Shown: one piece after another, positions 23,432-30,372 of the stretch | Numbering within the stretch: the stretch's first letter is position 1 | Layout of the letters: the number at the start of each line of letters is the position of its first letter | DNA from: a virus | DNA length: 32,820 nucleotides | Virus record (IMG/VR): IMGVR_UViG_3300042328_001293 | Location: 1 to 32,820 of that record | Direction: 5' to 3' (one strand) | Notes under the pieces: model-generated | Told to the model about the DNA's origin: nothing | Seen by the model: the letters and a program-made list of their open reading frames with translations, nothing else | Database searches by the model: none | Position numbers and translations under genes: made by a program

Positions 23432-23712
23432 TGAACACCAATGACCATTTCCCCACGGGAGCAATCGTGTCGCGCAATGTCACCGACGACAACGGCGAAC
23501 CGTTGGATCGGCTGCAATTCGGTCGGGTCATTCGGGTCACCGAATGCGACCGTGTTCACCAATGGTGTGTCTACGAGGTGGACTTCGCGGCGGTCGAGGA
23601 TTTGAAAATCCCCGCATCCGTTGAACCCATCTATTCCCCGGAATTGCGCTTTGAGGACGAACCGAATGGCGACGGCGAATGCGCGTTTTGCGCGGCGGTT
23701 CCTCATGCGTGA
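23431..23712 (+). CDS. Small early protein of unknown function
   Basis: A 93-aa protein with a beta-rich start resembling an SH3-like or KOW-type small barrel (FPTGAIVSRNVTDDNGEPLDRLQFGRVIRV, CVYEVDF) and a CAFC pair at the C terminus. AGGGGG precedes the ATG and the start overlaps the previous stop (TGATG). Not assigned. Confidence 0.6.
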   Translation: MNTNDHFPTGAIVSRNVTDDNGEPLDRLQFGRVIRVTECDRVHQWCVYEVDFAAVEDLKIPASVEPIYSPELRFEDEPNGDGECAFCAAVPHA

Positions 23713-23959
23713 ATTGATCTATTTGCCGCATCTGGCCGATCTGCCCGATGAGGTGGTCGGGTTGTTGAACGAATGTTCAATGACCGACGAATACGCGCCC
23801 AACATTGCGGTTGGGCTTACTCCGTCGGGGAAGTGGATCGTCTGCTTCAATGACGGGAATGGAATTCGGGTGTTTGGGGCGGGGCGGCGGAAGCCGACCC
23901 CGCGCCAGATCGCCCGTCACATTGCGATGGAGGTGTTGGAATGCGACAAGAACCATTGA
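23705..23959 (+). CDS. Small early protein of unknown function
   Basis: An 84-aa protein overlapping the previous gene by 8 bases. MRELIYLPHLADLPDEVVGLLNE ... GLTPSGKWIVCFNDGNGIRVFGAG ... TPRQIARHIAMEVLE. It has a central beta hairpin and terminal helix. No family recognised. Confidence 0.55.
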   Translation: MRELIYLPHLADLPDEVVGLLNECSMTDEYAPNIAVGLTPSGKWIVCFNDGNGIRVFGAGRRKPTPRQIARHIAMEVLECDKNH

Positions 23960-24099
23960 TGGATTGGGGCGATGCAGACGAACACGGTGAATGCTCCGTG
24001 TGCGGCCAACATCGCGAAAAGATCAATTCCGGCGAACTAAAACCGTGCTATGCGTGGGAACGCATCACGGAAAAAGAAACGGAGGACGGCAATGAATGA
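23941..24099 (+). CDS. 52-aa protein with Cys/His cluster
   Basis: A short gene with GGAGGTGTTGGA upstream. The protein has ECSVCGQH ... KPCYAWERI, a CxxC plus downstream Cys that could bind zinc. It overlaps both neighbours by a few bases, consistent with the compact style of the operon. Function unknown. Confidence 0.55.
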   Translation: MRQEPLMDWGDADEHGECSVCGQHREKINSGELKPCYAWERITEKETEDGNE

Positions 24100-24187
24100 G
24101 ATTCGAACAATGATTTTGGACGCGTTGGCGTTGGTGACATTCATCGCGGCGATGGTGTTGCTGCTTGCGATGGGGGCAATGCAATGA
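24092..24187 (+). CDS. 31-aa single-pass membrane peptide
   Basis: A very short frame: MNEIRTMILDALALVTFIAAMVLLLAMGAMQ. It is one hydrophobic helix and overlaps the next ATG (ATGA) and the previous gene. Precise junctions support it, but its small size leaves doubt. Confidence 0.45.
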   Translation: MNEIRTMILDALALVTFIAAMVLLLAMGAMQ

Positions 24188-24660
24188 TCGCCGTGACATA
24201 CCCGTCGCTATTCAAAACCGTCCCCGACCGTCGCGTGGAATCCTGGGGATCGCTGGTTGATTTGCTTTCCACGCACCGCGAAAACGCAGACAAGGAACGC
24301 GCGCCAATGTGGTCGCCCGTGACCCTTGCCGATGGCGGGAAGCGATGCAATGCGGCGGTCATCACGGTCAACGCGATGGTCGTTGATGTGGATGGCGGCA
24401 CGGCGTTCGAGGTGGCGAAGGAGCGCGTCGCGGGGCGTGATTGGGTGGCGTATTCCACGCACTCCCACACGCCAGAAAATCCACGGTTCCACCTCGTCGT
24501 TCGTCTGGACGAACCGATTTCCGGCGACCGCTGGGCGAAGGAATATGACCGCATCCGTGGCGAAATCGGGTGTGGCGATGTGTTGCGCGCCCCGTGCCAC
24601 TCGTATTTTCTGCCGCAACACCGCCCGAATGCGGATTGGTTCGTGGAGGTGGGGCGATGA
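24184..24660 (+). CDS. Stand-alone primase-polymerase-like domain protein
   Basis: A 158-aa protein. VITVNAMVVDVDGG carries an acidic DxD resembling AEP motif I, and YSTHSHTPENPRFHLVVRLDEPISGDRW matches motif II and the strand after it in phage/plasmid primase-like (BT4734/prim-pol) domains. It ends near 150 without a helicase part. A similar domain heads larger primase-helicases in other phages, so this may be a minimal primase, or a remnant. ATGA overlap with the methyltransferase. Confidence 0.5.
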   Translation: MIAVTYPSLFKTVPDRRVESWGSLVDLLSTHRENADKERAPMWSPVTLADGGKRCNAAVITVNAMVVDVDGGTAFEVAKERVAGRDWVAYSTHSHTPENPRFHLVVRLDEPISGDRWAKEYDRIRGEIGCGDVLRAPCHSYFLPQHRPNADWFVEVGR

Positions 24661-25964
24661 CATTGCGACACGCATCGTTTTTTTCGGGCGCGGGTGGATT
24701 GGACATCGGGTTTGAACGGGCGGGAATCCGCACCGTGTCGCATTCCGAGATTGATCCATACGCGTCCGCGGTCTTGAAACGGCATTGGCCGGAAACGCCA
24801 AACCTTGGCGACATCACGGCAATCAATTGGGAGGACATTCCACATGCAGAAATCTGGTCTGGCGGATTCCCGTGCCAAGACCTCAGCGTCGCTGGAAAAC
24901 GCGCTGGGTTCGGCGGATCACGGTCATCCCTCGCATTCACATTCCTTGACCTTGTTGAACGAGGTCGACCTCGGTGGCTCGTGCTGGAAAATGTCACGGG
25001 ACTTTTCACATCCAACAATGGTGCAGATTTCCGACGGCTCATTGGGGAGATTGCCCAACTCGGGTATGGCGTGGCGTGGCGCACCGTTGACGCTCGCCAT
25101 TTCGGTGTTGCACAACGACGAAGGCGCGTCTTCATCGTCTGCAACCGTGACGACGCTTTCAATGGTGTTGGAGCCCAACGCGCCGCGGAGGTTCTCGTTG
25201 AGTGCGAAGGCGGCTGCGGGCATATTGCGGCGGGCGGATCGGCGCGGCAAGACGCTTCCAGAATCGTTGCGGCTGGCGTTGGAAACTCTGGAAACGACAT
25301 CGCCGCAACCGTCACCGCAAAATGGTCAAAAGGAAGCGGTGGACCTTCTGGGGACGAAACCCAAAACCTCGCCGTCGGTTCGGCGACTGACACCCGTGGA
25401 AACGGAACGGTTGATGGGGTGGCCAGACGGGTGGACAATCGTGGAATCCTGGGGCAAACCAACGATGGGTTTGTTCGGCCAGAAACGGAAATGACCGACT
25501 CTCGACGCGTGGGCAATTTTGAATTGTGGGATTTCCCGCCAGACGCGATCAACCCGACGCTGAACGCACGCCGTGCGCGCGACCAGATCGCATACACGGA
25601 ACAACCCGTGCTTTCATTCCCGTCGCGGTTCGGATCAAATGCCAATGTCACCGAAGACCAAGCACAATCGTTCGCGCACAATGCGGGCGCTCCGGCGGTG
25701 CTGGTCGGCTCGCCGTATGACGGGCTCAATCAGAAATTGCACGGGGATGGCGCACATCGAACCTTGCGGATCGGGCGCGATTCGTCGGATTTCGTGGTTG
25801 CGGAACCGAACACGGTGGACAACGATGCGATGTTGCCCGTCGGTTTGGACGGTCACCGCTATCGGTGCTGCGGGAATGGCGTTGTCGCTCCCGTGGCGGA
25901 ATGGATTGGCCGCCGCATCGTTGCGGTTGATGCCAAATATTGGGCAGAAGGAGGCGAACGATGA
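24657..25964 (+). CDS. C5-cytosine DNA methyltransferase
   Basis: A 435-aa Dcm-type enzyme that methylates cytosine C5. Motif I FFSGAGGLDIGFERAG (8-23), motif IV GGFPCQDLSVAGKR with Cys73 (69-82), ENV (111-113, motif VI), QRRRRVFIV (153-161, motif VIII) and C-terminal motif X GNGVVAPVAEWIGRRI. The target-recognition part has phage-typical KGSGGPSGDETQNL and YDGLNQKLHGDGAHRTLRIGRDSSDFV. The usual motif IX (RRLTPxE..R) is missing here but is present in another frame inside the gene. Probably protects phage DNA from restriction. Overlaps the previous stop (ATGA). Confidence 0.9.
   Translation: MTLRHASFFSGAGGLDIGFERAGIRTVSHSEIDPYASAVLKRHWPETPNLGDITAINWEDIPHAEIWSGGFPCQDLSVAGKRAGFGGSRSSLAFTFLDLVERGRPRWLVLENVTGLFTSNNGADFRRLIGEIAQLGYGVAWRTVDARHFGVAQRRRRVFIVCNRDDAFNGVGAQRAAEVLVECEGGCGHIAAGGSARQDASRIVAAGVGNSGNDIAATVTAKWSKGSGGPSGDETQNLAVGSATDTRGNGTVDGVARRVDNRGILGQTNDGFVRPETEMTDSRRVGNFELWDFPPDAINPTLNARRARDQIAYTEQPVLSFPSRFGSNANVTEDQAQSFAHNAGAPAVLVGSPYDGLNQKLHGDGAHRTLRIGRDSSDFVVAEPNTVDNDAMLPVGLDGHRYRCCGNGVVAPVAEWIGRRIVAVDAKYWAEGGER
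24844..25494 (+). CDS. Overprinted protein within the methyltransferase gene (+1 frame)
   Basis: A 216-aa frame wholly inside the methyltransferase gene, with GGGAGGA nine bases before ATG. Its translation contains sequences I recall as conserved in phage proteins linked to DNA methylases: TLSMVLEPNAPRRFSLSAKAAAGILRRADRRGKTLPESLRLAL (about 104-146) and RRLTPVETERLMGWPDGWT (180-198), the latter being the C5-methyltransferase motif IX absent from the host frame. Both frames thus appear to be under selection. It might be a separate protein that complements the enzyme, or evidence of frameshifting. Confidence 0.5.
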   Translation: MQKSGLADSRAKTSASLENALGSADHGHPSHSHSLTLLNEVDLGGSCWKMSRDFSHPTMVQISDGSLGRLPNSGMAWRGAPLTLAISVLHNDEGASSSSATVTTLSMVLEPNAPRRFSLSAKAAAGILRRADRRGKTLPESLRLALETLETTSPQPSPQNGQKEAVDLLGTKPKTSPSVRRLTPVETERLMGWPDGWTIVESWGKPTMGLFGQKRK

Positions 25965-26110
25965 AACTTGATCGGCGAAACGATCCCGTGACGATCACGG
26001 ATTTCCGGCGAACGCGCCAACACGATTCGGGTGAACGGGCAACGCTGACGGTGTGGCTGATGTTCTTCGTGATCATCACCGCGCTGGTCGTCGGGGCGGT
26101 GGTCGAATGA
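25961..26110 (+). CDS. 49-aa membrane protein
   Basis: A small gene with ATGA overlap on both sides. The N-terminal half is charged (KLDRRNDPVTITDFRRTRQHDSGERA), and the second half is one membrane helix (LTVWLMFFVIITALVVGAVVE). Topology fits a cytoplasmic basic head. Function unknown. Confidence 0.6.
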   Translation: MKLDRRNDPVTITDFRRTRQHDSGERATLTVWLMFFVIITALVVGAVVE

Positions 26111-26985
26111 CCACGATTTCAAAAGCAATTGATCCAAAACGGGTTGGCATTTCCAAATCGCTGGTCACGTCAACGGCGTTGTGCAACCGAAAAGGTTGGT
26201 TCAATGAACACATCCGCACGGCGGACGGGTCGCGTCTGCCGCTCATCGCCCCGGAACGGGTCGCGTTCGGGTCGGCGTTGGACGAGGCGATCTTATTCAT
26301 CGCGTGGCACATCCGCGAAGGTCTGCCGTGGCGTGAATCGGATGCCGTGGCCGAAGGATTGAAGGCGGCGTTGGGTCGGAAGCATCAACCGAACATCAAT
26401 TGGGAGGTGTTCGAGGTGCAACTCCGCAACGCCGTGGCGATCTTCCGCGCGGATGTGCTGAACGACACCGTGCCGGATTCGCGTCCATTGGTGGATTTCC
26501 GCGGTTCGATGTTGCAAGGTCTGGATGGCGAATCGTTGCGGGTTGGTGATCTGATCGGAACACCCGATTTCATCATCAACGGTGACACCCGACCGAACGG
26601 GCGCACGCTGATCTTGGATCTGAAAGCATCGTCACGGGCGAAATCGGAACGGGATTTGCGTTCGGCAGAATTGTCATTCTACGCGTGGCTCTGGTCGGTT
26701 CACACGAGCGGCGAATTGCCAGATGTCGGCTATTTGACCTTCGCGCGAACGGCTAAACCGCGCTATCAGTTGCTCGTGGGACCGGCAGATGTTGGGCATT
26801 TGCTGCTCGCGGATGAATTCGTCAAAACGACACGGGCGGTGATTGCGGCCAAACGCCAAGAAGATGTTGGGTTTTCCACATCATTTTGCGCGTCGTGTGA
26901 ATGGCGAAAACCGAATCCAGAAGTGGGATTCGATGGATGTTCCATCGGGCTGCTTGTGGCGGCAGAAGAAACGGAGGTGGAGTGA
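26107..26985 (+). CDS. Cas4/AddB-like Fe-S exonuclease
   Basis: A 292-aa PD-(D/E)XK nuclease: GTPDFIING (Asp154), LILDLKASSRA (Asp171, Lys173) and ELSFYAWLW (QxxxY-like Tyr192). Four cysteines (C26 in ALCNRKGW; C261, C264 and C278 in CASCEWR...DGCS) match the split iron-sulfur cluster of Cas4 and AddB nucleases. It probably generates single-stranded ends for recombination with the annealing-like protein encoded two genes later. ATGA overlap with the upstream membrane protein. Confidence 0.82.
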   Translation: MTTISKAIDPKRVGISKSLVTSTALCNRKGWFNEHIRTADGSRLPLIAPERVAFGSALDEAILFIAWHIREGLPWRESDAVAEGLKAALGRKHQPNINWEVFEVQLRNAVAIFRADVLNDTVPDSRPLVDFRGSMLQGLDGESLRVGDLIGTPDFIINGDTRPNGRTLILDLKASSRAKSERDLRSAELSFYAWLWSVHTSGELPDVGYLTFARTAKPRYQLLVGPADVGHLLLADEFVKTTRAVIAAKRQEDVGFSTSFCASCEWRKPNPEVGFDGCSIGLLVAAEETEVE

Positions 26986-27431
26986 TGGCGTGGGTCGCGA
27001 CGGGGGATTCCACATCGGAAGCGTGGCGACCTGGGGTTGTGAAATTGGTGGATGATGTGCGCGCGGCATTGTCGGACGATCTCCGGCGCGCACCGTGGAA
27101 GGGTTCGGCAAACCCATTCGCGGGTCATTGCTATGTCGCATCGGAAGCGGTGTTCCATGTCTTGGGCGGTCGTGCGGCGGGGATCACCCCGATCCATATG
27201 AAGCACGAGGCGCAACCACATTGGGCGTTGCGGTTTTCGGATGGTTCAATCGTTGATCCGACCGCGGATCAATTCGCGACCCGTCCGAATTATTCGATGG
27301 CACGCAATGCGACATTTCTGACGGTGAAGCCGTCGCAACGGGCGGTCACATTGATCGCACGGATCAAATCGGGTTGGGTTCGGCCGGAAATTCGGTCGGC
27401 CAGAAATGGAGGCGATTCAAATGGCGTTTGA
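26985..27431 (+). CDS. Conserved phage protein with Cys-His-Asp arrangement
   Basis: A 148-aa protein starting in the stop of the exonuclease gene (TGATG). The central segments GHCYVASEAVFHVLGGRAAG, PHWALRFSDGSIVDPTADQF form a Cys...His...Asp series in the order used by papain-fold enzymes (transglutaminase or NlpC-like). The family occurs in other phages as hypothetical. A catalytic role is inference only. Confidence 0.55.
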   Translation: MAWVATGDSTSEAWRPGVVKLVDDVRAALSDDLRRAPWKGSANPFAGHCYVASEAVFHVLGGRAAGITPIHMKHEAQPHWALRFSDGSIVDPTADQFATRPNYSMARNATFLTVKPSQRAVTLIARIKSGWVRPEIRSARNGGDSNGV

Positions 27432-28065
27432 TTTGAAGGACTATGTGGATGTGGCGGAGCGGCTCCGCGAATTCTATGAAAAGCACCCATCGGGTCGGGT
27501 GACCACCGCCATCGTGGAGATGACGGACAAGCGGGTGGTCGTTCGGGCGGAGGCATTCCGTGCGGCGGATGCCGTCGTTCCGGCTGGGGTCGGTCATTCG
27601 GGATTGTCAATTCCTGGGGTGACCCCATACACGCGCGGATCGGAATTGGAGAATGCCGAAACTTCCGCCATCGGGCGGGCGTTGGTCGCGGCTGGTCTGG
27701 CATCCAAGCGGGTGGCATCCGCGGACGAGGTGATGGCCAAGCGGGTGGACGGCGTGACACCCGTGACCGTGACCATTGGCGAACACGCGCCCGTTGAAAC
27801 GGTGGTCATCCCATCGGACGATGATCGAATCTTGCGGGCGGCGATGTCTCTGGCAAACGCAGATCCGACCACGGGTTCCACATGTCCCGTTCATCGGAAG
27901 CCGTGGAAACTCCGTGAAGGAACATCGTCCAAGACGGGCAAGGACTACTCATTCTGGTCATGCGGATCCAAGGATGACAATGCCCCGCGGGGTTGGTGCG
28001 ACCAGCAACCATCCCCAGAATGGAAGGCGGCGAATGAACGCCGCAATTCGGATGGGGGCTATTGA
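27421..28065 (+). CDS. Putative ssDNA-binding/annealing protein with zinc ribbon
   Basis: A 214-aa protein. It opens LKDYVDVAERLREFYEKHPSGRVTTAIVEMTDKRVVVRAEAFR, contains SELENAETSAIGRALVAAGL (phage signature 'ENAETSAIGRAL', resembling the ERF/Sak-like region), and ends in a possible zinc ribbon CPVHRKPWKLREGTSSKTGK...CGSKD...WCDQQ (C-H-C-C). Its nearness to the Cas4-like nuclease suggests a single-strand annealing pair. ATG 27421 is picked for GGAGG spaced eight bases away. An earlier ATG (27406) lacks this. Confidence 0.55.
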   Translation: MAFDLKDYVDVAERLREFYEKHPSGRVTTAIVEMTDKRVVVRAEAFRAADAVVPAGVGHSGLSIPGVTPYTRGSELENAETSAIGRALVAAGLASKRVASADEVMAKRVDGVTPVTVTIGEHAPVETVVIPSDDDRILRAAMSLANADPTTGSTCPVHRKPWKLREGTSSKTGKDYSFWSCGSKDDNAPRGWCDQQPSPEWKAANERRNSDGGY

Positions 28066-28577
28066 TGTCGGAGGCGTGGATCAAGGTTGCCGTCAAAACG
28101 CTCCGTGATCCGAAGGTGGTCACCCTATCGTCCGACGCGGTGCGTTGGGCGTGGGTGGCCATCCTTCTGGCCGCGAAGGAACAAACGCCGCCCGGACATT
28201 TTGATTCGGAACCCCATTTGCGGGCGGTCGTATCCCCGACCGTCGGGGAGCATTTCACCGAATTGGTCGAAAAAGGGTTGTTGAACATTGACCCAGACGG
28301 CGGGATTGCCCCCGCTCGATGGCGGAGATACCAGATCGACCCGACCGCGGCTGACCGTCAAAAGCGGGTTCGCGAACGTGACGGGCGTGACATTGCCGTG
28401 ACGAAAACCGTGACGGGGCGTGACATCGCCGTGACGCGTCACGCAAAAAATCGTGACGGTCACACCCTAGACATAGACAAGGACAAGGACATTGACAAGA
28501 AACTATTTATCTCAAACGGGAAGACGGAATCGGTGGGCGATGTGGTTCAACGGGCATTGAAGGCGGCCAAACCGTGA
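28065..28577 (+). CDS. Replication initiator, DnaD-like winged helix
   Basis: A 170-aa protein. Residues 1-90 look like the winged-helix N domain of phage replisome organisers: WIKVAVKTLRDPKVVTLSSDAVRWAWVAILLAAKEQTPPGHFDSEPHLRAVV...GLLNI. The middle repeats RDIAVT (108-113, 119-124), produced by the GTGAC cluster in its DNA, then a basic/acidic DIDKDKDIDKKL tail. In lambda and many phages the initiator gene carries its own origin, as appears here. Likely recruits the host helicase and replisome. TGATG overlap upstream. Confidence 0.7.
   Translation: MSEAWIKVAVKTLRDPKVVTLSSDAVRWAWVAILLAAKEQTPPGHFDSEPHLRAVVSPTVGEHFTELVEKGLLNIDPDGGIAPARWRRYQIDPTAADRQKRVRERDGRDIAVTKTVTGRDIAVTRHAKNRDGHTLDIDKDKDIDKKLFISNGKTESVGDVVQRALKAAKP
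28377..28463 (+). repeat. GTGAC iteron cluster, candidate replication origin
   Basis: CGTGAC occurs at 28377, 28386, 28397, 28409, 28419, 28430 and 28452. Inverted GTCAC copies lie at 28438 and 28459. A 21-bp unit (GGGCGTGACATTGCCGTGACG) repeats at 28383 and 28416 with one mismatch and a 33-base period. A relatively A/T-rich, GACAAGGACA-repeated stretch follows to about 28530. The whole lies inside the initiator gene. Confidence 0.65.
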
Positions 28578-29101
28578 CCGAATACGCGGCACGGGGTCGG
28601 TTGGTGCTCTTGGACGGGGCAACATTGGCGACGGCGAAAATCGTTGCCAATGGCAGAAACGCCCAGAATGCCAACGCGCCAGATCGCCCCTACTACGACC
28701 GCGCATTGATGCAAGACGATGAAACGGCATCGCTCGCATCGGCGTGCGCGGAGGCGGCGGTGGCTGGATTGCTTGGCTTGGTCTGGCACGCCAAGGTTTG
28801 GGATGCGGCCGATCACCACTTTCACCGTGACGAACCAGATGTGGGCGACACCATCGAGGTGCGCCGTATCCGTGAACCAGACAACGGGTTGGTGGTTCGG
28901 CAAAAGGATGTCGGGATCGGGAAAACCATCGTGATCGCATACCCGTTGCCGGAATCGGGGTTCGCAATCGTTGATGTCATCGGGTGGATGGTCGCCGATG
29001 ACGCGTGGAGCGTGGGGGACGACTATCGAACCCAGACGCGCCGCGTCCCGCAACGGGACATTCGGCCAATCGTTGAATTGATGGAAAGGGGCGCGCAATG
29101 A
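28574..29101 (+). CDS. Conserved phage protein of unknown function
   Basis: A 175-aa protein with GTGA overlap on the initiator gene. RNAQNANAPDRPYYDRALMQDDETASLASACAEAAVAGLLGLVWHAKVWDAADHHFHRDEPDVGDTIEVRRIREPDNGLVVRQKD is the family's core, including DVGDTIEVRR, which has a faint PD-(D/E)XK look (D...EVR rather than ExK). It is recurrent in phage replication regions. A nuclease role is only a possibility. Confidence 0.55.
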   Translation: MTEYAARGRLVLLDGATLATAKIVANGRNAQNANAPDRPYYDRALMQDDETASLASACAEAAVAGLLGLVWHAKVWDAADHHFHRDEPDVGDTIEVRRIREPDNGLVVRQKDVGIGKTIVIAYPLPESGFAIVDVIGWMVADDAWSVGDDYRTQTRRVPQRDIRPIVELMERGAQ

Positions 29102-29445
29102 GAAAAGCAAACACAAGCGACCGGACATTTGAACAACGGATGGAGCCCTACTACACGGAGGCGTTCCAGATTCTGCGTGGTCGCCAGAAGGCATACGGTC
29201 CGGCGAACATCCTCACCGCGGGTGTGTGGGGTGTCATTGAACAAGCGACCAACAAGGTCGAACGCGCACGGGCGCAATTGTTCGGTGACATTTTGGCGGG
29301 GAAAATCGTGCTGGACGAAATGGACAACGAAACCGAAACCGTGTTCCGGGATTCGTTGATTGATTTGATGAACTATGCCGCCATCGCGTTGGCCGTCTGG
29401 GACGGCGAATGGACGGCGGACATGAAGATGGAGGGAACCAAATGA
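29098..29445 (+). CDS. Nmad1/MazG-like nucleotide-metabolism protein
   Basis: A 115-aa helical protein. ILRGRQKAYGPANILTAGVWGVIEQATNKVERARAQLFG and DSLIDLMNYAAIALAVWDG match the conserved core of the DUF1599 (nucleotide-modification-associated domain 1) group, an all-alpha NTP-pyrophosphatase-like fold often found beside DNA-modification genes. If so, it may act on nucleotides. ATGA junctions on both sides. Confidence 0.6.
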   Translation: MRKANTSDRTFEQRMEPYYTEAFQILRGRQKAYGPANILTAGVWGVIEQATNKVERARAQLFGDILAGKIVLDEMDNETETVFRDSLIDLMNYAAIALAVWDGEWTADMKMEGTK

Positions 29446-29642
29446 CACGACGGGAAGAAGTGCTGCACGCAATCCGTGGGTTCGTGAAGGCGAACGGGTA
29501 TTCACCAACGGTTCGGGATTTGGCGGCGATCCTGGGGGTTGGCCATTCAACCATTCAACGGGCGTTGGAAGATCTGGTGAAGGACGGCAAAATCCAACGA
29601 GCAAATGGCGTGTCCCGTGGTCTGGTTTTGAGGGGGGAATGA
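29442..29642 (+). CDS. LexA-type winged-helix DNA-binding protein
   Basis: A 66-aa protein equal to the LexA N-terminal domain alone: RREEVLHAIRGFVKANGYSPTVRDLAAILGVGHSTIQRALEDLVKDGKIQRANGVSRGLVL. It has the HTH with 'SPTVRDLAAxLG' and the wing. No dimerisation or peptidase domain is present. It may be a regulator of the phage operons or compete with host LexA sites. ATGA overlap upstream. Confidence 0.72.
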   Translation: MTRREEVLHAIRGFVKANGYSPTVRDLAAILGVGHSTIQRALEDLVKDGKIQRANGVSRGLVLRGE

Positions 29643-29644
29643 CG

Positions 29645-29839
29645 ATGCCGGTTTATCAGTTCCAATGTCCGATTTGTGGGGTGTTGGAAGAACGAATGCA
29701 ATCAATCAATTCGCCGTGGGCAACCACGCAAACGCCACGGTGTGAAAAGTGTGGCCCTTGGATGGTGCGCGTCATCTCCGCACCCTCCATCGTTTACAAG
29801 GGCAAGGGGTGGGCGAAGAAAGAACGGGGGACGAAATGA
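29645..29839 (+). CDS. FmdB-like zinc-ribbon protein
   Basis: A 64-aa protein starting MPVYQFQCPICGVLEERMQ with paired CxxC motifs (CPIC and CEKC). This matches FmdB-family zinc ribbons. ATG 29645 has AGGGGGG at the proper distance and the family-typical MP-Y start. An earlier in-frame ATG at 29639 is too near that site. Role unknown, probably a small regulator or adaptor. Confidence 0.65.
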   Translation: MPVYQFQCPICGVLEERMQSINSPWATTQTPRCEKCGPWMVRVISAPSIVYKGKGWAKKERGTK

Positions 29840-30165
29840 CGGAATCAACGGTGTTCGCGTCTGGGGTGTTGCAATTCGCGTTTGACATGGATGAAACGCG
29901 GGTCGAATTCGTTCGGACAAACTACGCGACGGGCGGTCTGGCGGTGCTGGCGCGGAACGCCGAAACCCACGAGCCGTTGGCTCGGATGTCTGCCAATTTC
30001 GAGGGGGAAACGCTCCCGCCGGACGAATTCTATTTGCGGAATTGGAGCGAAAACACGGAAATCGCCCAATTGCTGATCTTGACGGGGGCAATCCAGCCCG
30101 TTGCCAATGCGGAGCCGATGGAAATGAATCACGGGATAGCGTATCGTTGGCGCATCGTTGATTGA
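29836..30165 (+). CDS. DUF4313-like small protein
   Basis: A 109-aa protein. FAFDMDETRVEFVRTNYATGGLAVLARNAETHEPLARMSANFEGETLPPDEFYLRNWSENTEIAQLLILTGAI matches, as I recall it, the pattern of a small phage/plasmid family (DUF4313: Y..G.lAl...EP...l..N.......eF.....EN). Function unknown. ATGA overlap with the zinc-ribbon gene. Confidence 0.5.
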   Translation: MTESTVFASGVLQFAFDMDETRVEFVRTNYATGGLAVLARNAETHEPLARMSANFEGETLPPDEFYLRNWSENTEIAQLLILTGAIQPVANAEPMEMNHGIAYRWRIVD

Positions 30166-30183
30166 CCCAGAAAGGACGGGTGA

Positions 30184-30372
30184 ATGAGCAAAGCAAAGCA
30201 GCAGGGCGGAACGAAGCGCGCACCCGTGTGGCACGCCGTCCCGTGCTTCCATTGCGGCCAACCAATCCCGTCCGGCGCAGACGGGTGGCGCGTTCGATGG
30301 ATCAACTTCACGGATGGCGGTCGCAGAATGGCGATGACATGGCAACACCGAAAATGCACGGGGGTGAAGTGA
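30184..30372 (+). CDS. Small zinc-finger-like protein
   Basis: A 62-aa protein with PCFHCGQPI and a C-terminal TWQHRKC, giving CxxC...HxxxC that could hold zinc. AAAGGACGG precedes the ATG, and the stop overlaps the next gene (TGATG). Function unknown. Confidence 0.6.
   Translation: MSKAKQQGGTKRAPVWHAVPCFHCGQPIPSGADGWRVRWINFTDGGRRMAMTWQHRKCTGVK

Noticed and set aside
24368-25729. 453-codon open frame on the minus strand
   Set aside because: It is antisense to the primase-like and methyltransferase genes, has low-complexity Ser/Pro/Arg composition and no recognisable domain. Codon bias of the + strand leaves this frame open.
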